This document shows, in pieces, positions 36,005-45,530 of a stretch of 64,000 nt of DNA. The position numbers were made by a program, and so were the translations under genes. Each line of letters begins with the position of its first letter. Positions within the stretch are counted from its first letter, which is position 1. The DNA is from Rhizobium esperanzae. GTDB lineage: Bacteria > Pseudomonadota > Alphaproteobacteria > Rhizobiales > Rhizobiaceae. A model generated the notes under the pieces. The model was not told where the DNA came from, ran no database searches, and saw nothing but the letters and a program-made list of their open reading frames with translations. The stretch is from NCBI RefSeq assembly GCF_014197615.1, contig NZ_JACIFY010000003.1, forward strand, positions 62,001 through 126,000, read 5' to 3'.

Positions 36005-36096
36005 CTCACTTATTTCCTTTGAAGTTGCCAGTGGGAGCGGTCGTTTGTCAAAGTTTCGTCGGAGGGCGGGTGCGGATCGTCTTTATCGGCACATCC

Positions 36097-37470
36097 TCAA
36101 GCGAAGGCACGCCGAAGCGGCGGGATCGTGCGAATGATGGCCTGGTCGACCGCGATCATCAGCAGGATGGCGAGACCGGTCAGCGGAAAGGCCAGGGCGA
36201 AGACGGCCGCGATGACCCATAGGCCGAAATAAACCGATCGCCGCGGCGGCAGCGGTGGAACCCCCACACGTCCGGACGGGCGTCGCTTCCACCACATGAC
36301 GAGGCCGGTCGCGCAGGAAAGAATGATCGCCAGGCAGGTGGCAAGCATCAGGAATTGATTGGCGCGGCCGAATTCGCGCCCCTGGTGGACGTTGATGCCC
36401 CACTCGATGGCTTTTCCGAAAACCGGATACTGGCCGTAGGAGATATCGACGAGCGGCTTGCCGGAATACTGATCGATGTGGATGGTCCGTTCCTTGGCGA
36501 GATCATCGGGATAGATCGCCGCCGAATAGACGCCGGTTTCACCGGAAGGCATGGCAAGGTCGAAACCCGGCGTCAGACCGGCAGCCTTTGCGATTTCGAC
36601 GGCCTTGTTCAGGCCTATCGGCTTCTTCGATCGGGCAGAGACAATGTCGGAGAGCGGGACCGGAGCCTGCTCGACCGTCCAGCCGACTGAAGGCAGGATG
36701 TCCTGGGTAACTTTCTCAGATTTCGGCACATCGTCCCAGAGTTGCGTGGGATAGCCCAGGCCATGGCTTCCGAGCCATGCCTGCACGTTCGAACCCCAAT
36801 AGCCCGACCACGGCATGCCGGTGATCGCCAGGAAGAAGATCAGGAGGCCGGCGAAGGCACCGGTCACGGCATGCAGATCGCGCCAGAAGACGCGTCGGGC
36901 CGGTGTGCCACGGACGGTGACGATGCCGCCCGTCTGGCGGCGCGGCCACCAGAGATAGATGCCGGTCACGACAAGCACCATGGCGAATCCGCCGGCAATC
37001 TCGATCAGCTTGTTTGGAAGGCCCCCAAACAAAGCAAGACTATGGATGCGCTTGACGACGTAGTTGAACTCTTCGGTCGAGCCGACCGTATCGAGCACCT
37101 TGCCCTTATAGGGATCGATGAAGACCAGCGTGGAGCCGGCATGGCCTGACATCGTGACGATGGCCGAGCGCTCAGGCGTTGCCGGATCCTTGTAGGAGGT
37201 GACAGCAGCGCCGGGGACGGCGGCTGTCGCGATCTCCGCCAGCTTTTCCGGCGCCAGTGGCTGGCCCGAAGCGACGACGCCATAGCGATAGGCGAAGACG
37301 CTTTCGTTGATCTCGTTCTTGAAGAGATAGAGTGAACCGGTGATCGCCAGATTCAGCATGAAGGGGATGACGAGCAGTCCGGCGAAGAAGTGCCAGCGCC
37401 AGATGGCGCGGTAAAGCGAGACGCCGGCTACGGCGTTTTCCGCCGGAGCGGCGGAAGTGATGGTCGACAT
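36097..37470 (-). CDS. PepSY-associated transmembrane protein
   Basis: This 457-residue protein has four membrane segments and two periplasmic PepSY regions, with conserved His and Trp in helix regions (WRWHFFAGLLVIPF, FWRDLHAVTGAF, WGINVHQGREFG). Members of this family reduce or take up iron-siderophore complexes at the inner membrane, often encoded near TonB receptors, though none is seen here. The next gene upstream encodes a small exported metal-motif protein. Confidence 0.82.
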   Translation of the reverse strand: MSTITSAAPAENAVAGVSLYRAIWRWHFFAGLLVIPFMLNLAITGSLYLFKNEINESVFAYRYGVVASGQPLAPEKLAEIATAAVPGAAVTSYKDPATPERSAIVTMSGHAGSTLVFIDPYKGKVLDTVGSTEEFNYVVKRIHSLALFGGLPNKLIEIAGGFAMVLVVTGIYLWWPRRQTGGIVTVRGTPARRVFWRDLHAVTGAFAGLLIFFLAITGMPWSGYWGSNVQAWLGSHGLGYPTQLWDDVPKSEKVTQDILPSVGWTVEQAPVPLSDIVSARSKKPIGLNKAVEIAKAAGLTPGFDLAMPSGETGVYSAAIYPDDLAKERTIHIDQYSGKPLVDISYGQYPVFGKAIEWGINVHQGREFGRANQFLMLATCLAIILSCATGLVMWWKRRPSGRVGVPPLPPRRSVYFGLWVIAAVFALAFPLTGLAILLMIAVDQAIIRTIPPLRRAFA

Positions 37471-37552
37471 GATGAAATTTCCGAATCCGTGGCCGCTGGA
37501 AAAGGCGCGGCCGATAACAAAGCGCGCGCCTCAGCAGGGCTGATGCGCTGGT

Positions 37553-37954
37553 TCAGGTCAGGATCGGATCGGTAGGAGGAGCTCTGGGGCCGGTATTGGG
37601 CGGGTAAATGTGCCGGTGGAAGGCTTCGATGCGGATCGGAAAATCCACCCGAACGGAAAATGCGACAGCCTTCCCGGCGATGTCTGCGGGCGGCGGCAGG
37701 AGGGTGGAAGCACTGATCCGGCAGGCTTCGCAGCCGTGATTGTGGAGCCTGTGATCGGTGCCCGTCTTGCCTTCGTCGTCGGAGACCGTAACGCAAAGCG
37801 TAGGCAGCGTCCCGTCCGGAAGCACATATTCGGCAAGGTCGACGGGGTCGGCCGCGATCGCCGGGGCCTGGTGAGCAAATCCGACAGACACGAGTGCGAT
37901 GGCGCATAGAATGCGCACCAGCCACTTCCCGATCATGTCCGAACGACTTTGCAT
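37553..37954 (-). CDS. Small exported protein with His/Cys metal-like motif (DUF2946-like)
   Basis: This 133-residue protein has a signal peptide or membrane anchor (residues 8-35) and a HNHGCEACRIS motif in the middle, which resembles the conserved part of the DUF2946 group found near copper and iron membrane genes. The ATG at 37954 is chosen because the hydrophobic N-terminus starts there. It lies 82 bases upstream of the PepSY gene and may be co-transcribed. Its function is unknown. Confidence 0.65.
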   Translation of the reverse strand: MQSRSDMIGKWLVRILCAIALVSVGFAHQAPAIAADPVDLAEYVLPDGTLPTLCVTVSDDEGKTGTDHRLHNHGCEACRISASTLLPPPADIAGKAVAFSVRVDFPIRIEAFHRHIYPPNTGPRAPPTDPILT

Positions 37955-38038
37955 GGTTCCCCCGCCATCCGGCGTGAAACGTTGATAATGCTCCCGAGCC
38001 GAAAGCTCAATGCGGCAATGTAGCCGCAGGGTCAATGA

Positions 38039-38533
38039 TCACGAAAGGCTCGAGCCGAACTTGTCCCAGCCTTCCTTGATCGTCTCCATCGCGACGTTGG
38101 TCGAGGTGTTGGCAACATGCGGCAGCGTCGAGATGCGTTCGCCGAGAACGCGGCGGTAGCGGCCGATATCGCGGGTGCGGATCTTCAGGAGATAGTCGAA
38201 CCTGCCGGCGATCATATGGCATTCTTCGACTTCCCTGATTTTCTTGATGGCCTCATTGAAGCTTTTCAACGCGGCCTCGCGGGTATCGGAGAGTTTCACC
38301 TCGACGAAGGCGATATGGTCGAGCTGCATTTTCGCAGGATTGAGGACGGCCTTGAAGCCTTCGATATAGCCGTCGTTGATCAGTCGCTTGAAGCGGAGCT
38401 GGCAGGGCGTCTTCGAAAGCCCGACGCGCGCGGCAAGATCGGTGATCGACAGTCTGCCGTCCTCGGCGAGCGCCGCGAGGATCTTTCTGTCGAATTGGTC
38501 CAATTCACTAAAGACGTCGGTTTCGTTAGCCAT
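38039..38533 (-). CDS. putR: Lrp/AsnC-family regulator, probable activator of putA
   Basis: This 164-residue protein has an N-terminal helix-turn-helix (LSITDLAARVGLSKTPCQLRF, about residues 28-48) and a C-terminal RAM ligand domain. In Agrobacterium, Rhodobacter and rhizobia a divergent Lrp protein, PutR, activates putA in response to proline, and the arrangement here matches. The ATG at 38533 is used. A truncated copy of its 3' end is at 30606-30710. Confidence 0.87.
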   Translation of the reverse strand: MANETDVFSELDQFDRKILAALAEDGRLSITDLAARVGLSKTPCQLRFKRLINDGYIEGFKAVLNPAKMQLDHIAFVEVKLSDTREAALKSFNEAIKKIREVEECHMIAGRFDYLLKIRTRDIGRYRRVLGERISTLPHVANTSTNVAMETIKEGWDKFGSSLS

Positions 38534-38706
38534 TTGAACTCTCGTTGATCTCTTTAAAAGTTCATACAGCTTGAAAACCGCTAAAATCAAGTGAGATCGC
38601 GATTTATGGCTGTGGTACATTCTGCGGCGGTAATGGGAAGAAGGTACGAGCGCCTGGCGCATTGCCGGGATCGGCAGCGGCGCCGCACCAAAAAGGGGGA
38701 TCACGG

Positions 38707-38913
38707 ATGCAGCAGAAACAAGCGGATGACGATCGGAAACCCGACTTGCTCGTTCACTACCGGCCGGTGGCGATAAGAGCGGTCGCGGCCGCGTTCACCG
38801 TCAAGCGCGACAAGCCGGATGCGCGCCCGCTTCGCGAGACGGAATATTCCGGTCCCGCTTTTCTGGATGATGCCCTCTGGGATGACGAGCCCGGTGTTCC
38901 ATTTATCCGCTAA
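38707..38913 (+). CDS. Small hypothetical protein ahead of putA
   Basis: This 68-residue ORF begins at an ATG preceded by AAAGGGGGATC, and ends 27 bases before putA. It is rich in charged residues (DDDRKPD, FTVKRDKPDARP) with an acidic end (FLDDALWDDE), has no signal or membrane segment, and I do not recognise a family. A good ribosome-binding site and the operon position support a real gene, possibly a modulator of PutA or PutR. The evidence is limited to this. Confidence 0.5.
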   Translation: MQQKQADDDRKPDLLVHYRPVAIRAVAAAFTVKRDKPDARPLRETEYSGPAFLDDALWDDEPGVPFIR

Positions 38914-38940
38914 ACAGATTTTGATTGAACAGGGACTCCC

Positions 38941-41900
38941 ATGTTGAACGCAGCGATCGACCCCGCCTCCTCCAATGATCCCGCCGAGGGCGCGCCATTC
39001 GCCGCCTTCGCGCCGCCGATCCGGCCGCAATCCGAGCTTCGCCAGGCAATCACGGCCGCCTATCGCCGCCCGGAAACCGAATGCCTGCCGCCGCTCGTCG
39101 CAGCAGCACGCGTTTCCGAGGCCAAGCGCTATGACATCCGCAGCACCGCCCGCACGCTGATCGAGGCGCTGCGCGCCAAGCATAAGGGCACCGGCGTCGA
39201 AGGGCTGGTGCAGGAATATTCGCTTTCCAGCCAGGAAGGCGTCGCGCTGATGTGCCTTGCCGAAGCGCTGCTGCGCATTCCAGATACGGACACCCGCGAC
39301 GCGCTGATCCGCGACAAGATCGCCGAGGGCAACTGGACCTCGCATATCGGCGGCGGCAAATCCATGTTCGTCAATGCCGCCACCTGGGGCCTCGTCGTCA
39401 CCGGTAAACTCACCTCGACGGTTAACGACCGCAGCCTGTCGGCGGCGCTGACGCGGCTGATCGCGCGCGCCGGCGAGCCGGTCATCCGTCGCGGCGTCGA
39501 TATGGCGATGCGCATGATGGGCGAGCAGTTCGTCACCGGCGAAACGATCGAGGAGGCGCTGAAGCGCGCCCGGCCGCTCGAAGCGCGCGGTTTCCGCTAT
39601 TCCTACGACATGCTGGGCGAGGCAGCGACAACGGCCGCCGACGCCGAACGTTATTTCAAGGATTATGAAAAGGCGATCCACGCCATCGGCAAGGCGTCGG
39701 ATGGGCGCGGCATCTATGATGGCCCCGGCATTTCGATCAAGCTTTCGGCTTTGCATCCCCGTTACGCGAGGGCGCAGGCCGGCCGGGTGATGGGCGAGCT
39801 GCTGCCGAAAGTCAAGGCGCTGGCGGTTCTCGCCAAGTCCTACGATATCGGCCTCAACATCGATGCCGAGGAGGCCGACAGGCTGGAGCTTTCGCTCGAT
39901 CTGCTCGAAGAACTTTGCTTTGCCCCGGATCTTGCAGGCTGGAATGGCCTGGGCTTCGTCGTGCAGGCCTATGGCAAGCGTTGCCCCTTCGTGCTCGACT
40001 ATGTGATCGATCTCGCACGGCGCTCCGGACGCCGCGTCATGGTGCGTCTGGTCAAGGGCGCCTATTGGGATGCGGAGATCAAGCGCGCTCAGCTCGATGG
40101 TCTCGACGACTATCCGGTCTATACCCGCAAGATCTACACCGACGTCGCCTATATCGCCTGCGCGCGCAAGCTTCTTAACGCACCCGATGCCGTCTTTCCG
40201 CAGTTTGCCAGCCACAATGCGCAGACGCTGGCTACGATCTATCACCTTGCCGGTCCCGATTTCGCCGTCGGCAAATACGAATTCCAGTGCCTGCACGGCA
40301 TGGGCGAACCTCTCTATGATGAAGTCGTCGGCAAGGAAAAGCTTGATCGGCCGTGCCGAATCTATGCGCCTGTGGGAACGCATGAGACGCTGCTCGCCTA
40401 TCTCGTCCGCCGCCTTCTGGAAAACGGCGCCAATTCCTCCTTCGTGCACCGCATCTCTGATCCGAACGTCTCGGTCGAGGCGCTGATCGCCGATCCTGCC
40501 GAAACCGTCGCCGCCATGCCTGTCGTCGGCGCTCCCCACGCGCAGATCGCCTCGCCGAAAGCGCTTTACGGCAGCGCCCGCGCCAATTCCGACGGTCTCG
40601 ACCTGTCGAACGAGGCGACCCTTTCCGATCTGGCGCAGGTGCTCGCCGCCTCGGCCGCAAGCCCATGGCATGCGCTGCCGATCCTGGCCGATGGCTCGAC
40701 GGACGGGGTGACCCGTGACGTCCTCAATCCTGCCGATCACCGCGATGTCGTCGGCACGGTCACCGAACTGAAGGTCGAAGACGCCGCCCGGATCGTCGCG
40801 ATGGCGGCCGAGCATGCCCCGCAATGGGCGGCGGTGCCGCCGGCCGAGCGTGCGGCCTGCCTGGAGCGGGCGGCCGACATCATGCAGGCCCGCATCAAGA
40901 CGCTGATGGGCATCATCATGCGCGAGGCCGGCAAATCGGCGGCCAATGCCGTCGGCGAGGTGCGTGAAGCGATCGACTTCCTGCGTTATTACGCCGAACA
41001 GGCGCGCAAGACGCTTGGGCCGTCTCATGCGGCCCTCGGCCCGATCGTCTGCATCAGCCCGTGGAATTTCCCGCTGGCGATTTTCACCGGGCAGGTTGCC
41101 GCTGCACTGGTGGCTGGCAATCCCGTGCTTGCCAAACCTGCCGGCGTCACGCCGATCATCGCCTCGGAGAGCGTCAAGATCCTCCATGAGGCGGGCGTGC
41201 CTGTGGGTGCCTTGCAGTTCGTGCCCGGCAGCGGCCGGCTCGGCGCCGGCATGGTGGGCGCTGAGGAAACAGCAGGCGTCATGTTTACCGGCTCGACCGA
41301 AGTTGCCCGCATGATCCAGGCCCAACTGGCCGAACGGCTTTCTTCCACCGGCAAACCGATCCCGCTGATTGCCGAAACCGGCGGCCAGAACGGCATGATC
41401 GTCGACTCCTCGGCCCTGGCCGAGCAGGTCGTCGCCGACGTCATTGCCTCGGCTTTCGACAGCGCCGGCCAGCGGTGCTCGGCGCTGCGCGTTCTCTGCC
41501 TGCAGGACGATGTGGCCGACCGGACCCTCAACATGCTGAAGGGCGCCTTCCGCGAGCTGACGATCGGTCGCACCGACCGGCTGAGCATAGATGTCGGTCC
41601 TGTCATCAATGATGGCGCAAAGGCCGAGATCGACCAGCATATCGAGCAGATGCGCGGCCGCGGCCGCAAGGTCGATCAGTTGCCGCTGCCCGAAAGTGCT
41701 GCGGCGGGCACCTTCGTTCCGCCGACGATCATCGAGATCAAGTCGCTGTCGGACCTGACCAGGGAGATCTTCGGGCCGGTTCTGCATGTCGTGCGCTTCA
41801 AGCGGAACGGCCTCGACCGGCTGATCGACGACATCAATGCATCGGGCTACGGCCTGACATTCGGGCTTCACACGCGGCTTGACGAAACGATCGCCCATGT

Positions 41901-42648
41901 GACGAGCCGCATCAAGGCCGGCAATCTCTACGTCAACCGCAACATCATCGGCGCTGTCGTCGGCGTGCAGCCTTTCGGCGGCCGCGGCCTGTCGGGCACC
42001 GGTCCGAAGGCCGGTGGTCCGCTCTATATCGGCCGGCTGGTACAGCGGGCTCCCGTGCCGCCGCAGCAGGATTCCATTCATACGGACCTCGCCCTTCGCG
42101 ACTATATTGTCTGGCTCGACAAGAAGGGCTTGCCGGGTGAAGGGGAAGCGGCGCGCGGATATGCGAGCCGCTCGGCGCTCGGGCTCGAACGCGAACTCAC
42201 CGGTCCGGTCGGCGAGCGCAATCTCTACGCGCTCCATCCCCGCGGTCGCATTCTTGCGGTGCCTGATACCGAAAGCGGGCTCCATCGCCAGATCGCCGCA
42301 GCGTTGTCCACGGGCAACCACATCGTCGTGGACGCCGGCTCCCTGCCGAAATCGACCTTGGCGGATCTGCCGGCGGCTGTCGCCAGCCGGGTTTCCTGGA
42401 CGTCGGATTGGGAAAAGGACGGGCCGTTCTCGGGCGCACTCGTCGAAGGGGATCGCGACAGGGTTCTGCTTGTCAATCGGAAGATCGCCGCTCTGCCCGG
42501 TCCGCTTCTGCTGGTCCAGGCCGCGACGAGCGAGGAGTTGGCGAGCGATCCCGAGGCCTATTGCCTGAACTGGCTGCTGGAGGAGGTGTCGACATCGATC
42601 AACACCGCGGCAGCCGGCGGCAACGCGAGCCTGATGGCGATCGGCTGA
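38941..42648 (+). CDS. putA: Bifunctional proline dehydrogenase / pyrroline-5-carboxylate dehydrogenase
   Basis: This 1235-residue enzyme turns proline into glutamate in two steps. The FAD-dependent proline dehydrogenase half (about residues 70-490) has VRLVKGAYWDAEIKRAQ, FASHNAQTLATI and the flavin segment FQCLHGMGEPLYDEV. The NAD-dependent half (about 550-1050) has the Glu in ETGGQNGM and the nucleophile Cys in GQRCSALR. A C-terminal tail follows. There is no N-terminal ribbon-helix-helix DNA-binding domain, so control falls to PutR. Proline released by betaine demethylation would enter here. Confidence 0.97.
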   Translation: MLNAAIDPASSNDPAEGAPFAAFAPPIRPQSELRQAITAAYRRPETECLPPLVAAARVSEAKRYDIRSTARTLIEALRAKHKGTGVEGLVQEYSLSSQEGVALMCLAEALLRIPDTDTRDALIRDKIAEGNWTSHIGGGKSMFVNAATWGLVVTGKLTSTVNDRSLSAALTRLIARAGEPVIRRGVDMAMRMMGEQFVTGETIEEALKRARPLEARGFRYSYDMLGEAATTAADAERYFKDYEKAIHAIGKASDGRGIYDGPGISIKLSALHPRYARAQAGRVMGELLPKVKALAVLAKSYDIGLNIDAEEADRLELSLDLLEELCFAPDLAGWNGLGFVVQAYGKRCPFVLDYVIDLARRSGRRVMVRLVKGAYWDAEIKRAQLDGLDDYPVYTRKIYTDVAYIACARKLLNAPDAVFPQFASHNAQTLATIYHLAGPDFAVGKYEFQCLHGMGEPLYDEVVGKEKLDRPCRIYAPVGTHETLLAYLVRRLLENGANSSFVHRISDPNVSVEALIADPAETVAAMPVVGAPHAQIASPKALYGSARANSDGLDLSNEATLSDLAQVLAASAASPWHALPILADGSTDGVTRDVLNPADHRDVVGTVTELKVEDAARIVAMAAEHAPQWAAVPPAERAACLERAADIMQARIKTLMGIIMREAGKSAANAVGEVREAIDFLRYYAEQARKTLGPSHAALGPIVCISPWNFPLAIFTGQVAAALVAGNPVLAKPAGVTPIIASESVKILHEAGVPVGALQFVPGSGRLGAGMVGAEETAGVMFTGSTEVARMIQAQLAERLSSTGKPIPLIAETGGQNGMIVDSSALAEQVVADVIASAFDSAGQRCSALRVLCLQDDVADRTLNMLKGAFRELTIGRTDRLSIDVGPVINDGAKAEIDQHIEQMRGRGRKVDQLPLPESAAAGTFVPPTIIEIKSLSDLTREIFGPVLHVVRFKRNGLDRLIDDINASGYGLTFGLHTRLDETIAHVTSRIKAGNLYVNRNIIGAVVGVQPFGGRGLSGTGPKAGGPLYIGRLVQRAPVPPQQDSIHTDLALRDYIVWLDKKGLPGEGEAARGYASRSALGLERELTGPVGERNLYALHPRGRILAVPDTESGLHRQIAAALSTGNHIVVDAGSLPKSTLADLPAAVASRVSWTSDWEKDGPFSGALVEGDRDRVLLVNRKIAALPGPLLLVQAATSEELASDPEAYCLNWLLEEVSTSINTAAAGGNASLMAIG

Positions 42649-42660
42649 GCCAGACAGGAC

Positions 42661-42682
42661 GAGGGCGCGGAAATGCGCCCTC
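42661..42682 (+). terminator. putA terminator hairpin
   Basis: GAGGGCGC and GCGCCCTC form a perfect 8-bp stem with a 6-base loop, starting 13 bases after the putA stop. No T-run follows, as is common in this GC-rich genome. Confidence 0.65.
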
Positions 42683-42719
42683 CAGGCCACTGATCCAGGC
42701 TGCCAACCTCTCCATCGTC

Positions 42720-42789
42720 ATGCTCGGCCTGTGCCGAGCATCTGCCTCCGTTCGATAGGGCAGCAGATCCTCGGCACAAGGCCGAGGAT
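42720..42789. repeat. Two related hairpins with a GCTCGGC/CCTCGGC core
   Basis: Two perfect 9-bp stems lie in tandem: ATGCTCGGC/GCCGAGCAT at 42720-42741 and ATCCTCGGC/GCCGAGGAT at 42767-42789. The stems share seven of nine bases. Together with the hairpin at 42661-42682 they fill the gap between putA and the chemoreceptor gene. They could be a tandem terminator, mRNA-stabilising stems or a REP-like element. Confidence 0.6.
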
Positions 42790-42959
42790 AGCGCCGAGCA
42801 AAGAGCGAGCTTTATTGGTAGCCTGAAGATGCAGAAAATGCGGTGCCTCGATCACGCTTCCAGCGACACTGAATAAACTCGACACCATTGACCATTTTTT
42901 TAGCAGTTGCGGCTATCTTCGCGCCATAAGGCGTGACCATTCCTGGGGGCGGGGTTCTT

Positions 42960-45497
42960 ATGGCATTGATTGACCGACTGTTGCAGCGCATGCGGATCGT
43001 GACGAAGGTCCTCTTCTTCCTGGTGCCGCTGATCGTTCTCATCGCCGGTATCGGGCTATTCGGCTATTTCACCGCGGGTACGCTCAAAGGCCAGATGACG
43101 CTGACGCGGCAGACGATCGATGCCCTTTCCAGTTTCCAGCAACTGCGGTCTTCGCTGACGGCCTTTACCGATCTTCCGGCGGCCGCCACGCGCGATCGGC
43201 TGGTTGCCAGCATCTCTGATCAGGAGAAGGGGGCTACGACGCTCGATGCGATGCTGATCGATCCCGCCCAAAAGCAGCAGATCGCCGTGGTGCGCGAACT
43301 CGGGGCGAAGATGCAGAGCGGCGCCGATGCGCTTTGGGCTGTGTCGCAGGAGCGCGCCAATACCGAAAAGGCGATCGACGATGCCGTGACCCTGCTGTTC
43401 AAGGAAAGCCAGACCGCCCGCAAGCAGCTTGACGTTCTCCAGGATCAGGCAAACGGAAAAGAAGCCTTCGTCCGGGCGCTGCTCCTCGATGCCTCCGTTT
43501 ACAAGAATCTCGCGCAGCGTATTGGAAAGTTGCGCAAGGCGACGGCGCAGGCAACTGCGCCCGCCGATATCGCCGGCGCTCTCGGCAGCCTCCTGCCGCC
43601 GCTCGTCAAGGAAGTCGGCGGGAGCGCCGCACTCGCCTCCGACAAAGCCCAAAGCCAGGTTGCCGCACTGAAACCGGTATTGGACAAGCTCGCCGCGATG
43701 GCCAAGGACAGCGCCAACCTGACGCTCGAGGGCTACGCTCCTGTCGACCAGGACCTGCAGGGTTTCGAGGAGAAGTTCGGAAAGCTTGCCTCAGGGAATG
43801 CGGATACTGCGATCGAGCGTTTTGTCGGTATGGATGCAAGCATATCGACGCTTCGCTCTATGGCGGCGATCGTCAATACCGCGTTCAAATCGATTGACGA
43901 TCTGCGCCTGCACTTAAGCGAATTGAACAGGCGGGTCGATGCCGAGGCGCGGGATGCTGTTCTCGCCGATCTCAAGGCGTTGCGCGAGAGCGCTGCCCAG
44001 CTCGTACCCTTGAGCGGGAAAAACGCCGCCTTGCAGGATCTTGCCAAGAAGATCGAACCGTCGCTTGCCTCGATCGAAAAGGATAGTTCGCTTCTGATAT
44101 CGATCGCCGACCGGTGGCGCGCCAATAAGGAGGCGGCGACCGCACTGGTGGCCGACGCAAGCCACACGCTCGAACAGTTCGTCAGCACGGCGCAGGAGAG
44201 CGGCAAGGAAATCAGCCAGCGCTCGGCGACAATGTCGCTTGCGGCAATGATTGCGGGCACGGTGCTTGCGATCATCGGCGGTCTCATGCTGATCGAAACC
44301 CTGCGCGGACCGCTGAAGCGGATCACCCAGACGATGATGAGACTGGCCGACGGCGATCTCGACATCTCAATCGGCGACGGCAAGCGCGGCGACGAGATCG
44401 GCGACATGATCCGATCGGTGACGGTCTTCCGCGACCAGGCGCTGGAGAAGACCAGGCTGGAAGAGCTTGCCGAAGCAAACAGGGCGCGGGACGAACAGGA
44501 GCAGGCTCGCCGTGCAGCCGAGCAGGCGCGCATCGAGGCGGAACAGAGCGAGGCTTTGAGCGCTCTATCGGACATGCTCGGCAAGCTTGCCAACGGCAAT
44601 CTCGCCGCGGAGATGAGCGAGGATCTGGCCGCTGAATATGTCGCCATGGCCCGCACCTATAATCACGCTATCGACGCGCTGCGCCTGACGCTCGCCGAGG
44701 TTCGCAACACGACCTATGAGATTGCCGAGGGCAGCACCAATCTTTCAGGCGCTGCCGACGATCTCGCCCGCCGCACGGAGCAGCAGGCCGCGGCCCTCGA
44801 AGACAGTTCGCGCGTGCTCGGCGAACTCACAGCCAGCGTGCGCACGACAGCCGAAAATGCCAGCCAGACGTCGCGTTCGGTCGCCGAAGCACACCGTCAG
44901 GCTGAGCATTCCGCAGCCGTCGTCGCCAAGGCCGTCGACGCCATGGGCGCCATCAACCGGTCGTCCGAAAAGGTCAGCAGCATCATCGGCGTGATCGACG
45001 AGATCGCCTTCCAGACCAATCTTCTCGCGCTCAATGCCGGCGTGGAAGCTGCGCGCGCGGGGGAGGCCGGCAGAGGTTTTGCCGTTGTCGCGCAAGAGGT
45101 TCGCGAACTTGCGCAGCGTTGCGCCAAGGCTGCCCGCGAGATCAAGGAGCTAATCTCCAACAGTGCATCGCAAGTCGGCACGGGGGTCAAGCTCGTCGAG
45201 GAGACCGGTGAGGCGCTTTCGGCGATCATGGAGCACTTCACCTCGATCAACGGGCTGGTGCAGGTCATCTCGTCGGCCACGACGACGCAGTACAAGGGTA
45301 TCGATGAGGTGAACAACGCCGTGCGCGACGTCGAGTACATCACCCAGCACAATGCCGCCATGGTGGAGGAGAACACCGCGGAAATTCACCGGCTCCGCCA
45401 CCAGGTGGAAGTCCTGAATGAAAGAATCTCGCACTTCCAGACCGCTGTCGCCGATGGCCGCAGGGCAGCCAGCCCATCGATGTCGCTGGCTTCCTGA
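42960..45497 (+). CDS. Methyl-accepting chemotaxis protein
   Basis: This 845-residue chemoreceptor has an N-terminal membrane helix (about residues 17-38), a long helical periplasmic region (39-425), a second membrane helix (about 427-450), a HAMP domain and a C-terminal signalling domain with the conserved hairpin tip IDEIAFQTNLLALNAGVEAARAGE. It lacks a C-terminal CheR-tethering pentapeptide. The sensor is helical, not the dCACHE type known for the rhizobial betaine sensor McpX. A link to proline or betaine chemotaxis is only suggested by position after putA. The ATG at 42960 is preferred to one 27 bases earlier. Confidence 0.9.
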   Translation: MALIDRLLQRMRIVTKVLFFLVPLIVLIAGIGLFGYFTAGTLKGQMTLTRQTIDALSSFQQLRSSLTAFTDLPAAATRDRLVASISDQEKGATTLDAMLIDPAQKQQIAVVRELGAKMQSGADALWAVSQERANTEKAIDDAVTLLFKESQTARKQLDVLQDQANGKEAFVRALLLDASVYKNLAQRIGKLRKATAQATAPADIAGALGSLLPPLVKEVGGSAALASDKAQSQVAALKPVLDKLAAMAKDSANLTLEGYAPVDQDLQGFEEKFGKLASGNADTAIERFVGMDASISTLRSMAAIVNTAFKSIDDLRLHLSELNRRVDAEARDAVLADLKALRESAAQLVPLSGKNAALQDLAKKIEPSLASIEKDSSLLISIADRWRANKEAATALVADASHTLEQFVSTAQESGKEISQRSATMSLAAMIAGTVLAIIGGLMLIETLRGPLKRITQTMMRLADGDLDISIGDGKRGDEIGDMIRSVTVFRDQALEKTRLEELAEANRARDEQEQARRAAEQARIEAEQSEALSALSDMLGKLANGNLAAEMSEDLAAEYVAMARTYNHAIDALRLTLAEVRNTTYEIAEGSTNLSGAADDLARRTEQQAAALEDSSRVLGELTASVRTTAENASQTSRSVAEAHRQAEHSAAVVAKAVDAMGAINRSSEKVSSIIGVIDEIAFQTNLLALNAGVEAARAGEAGRGFAVVAQEVRELAQRCAKAAREIKELISNSASQVGTGVKLVEETGEALSAIMEHFTSINGLVQVISSATTTQYKGIDEVNNAVRDVEYITQHNAAMVEENTAEIHRLRHQVEVLNERISHFQTAVADGRRAASPSMSLAS

Positions 45498-45530
45498 GAG
45501 TACCGCCTTGAGCCGAACATGGCGGGAAGG

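Noticed and set aside
38701..42690. 1329-codon open frame on the minus strand opposite putA
   Set aside because: putA has all its catalytic motifs on the plus strand. The opposite frame is a codon-bias shadow of GC-rich DNA and has no recognisable domain.
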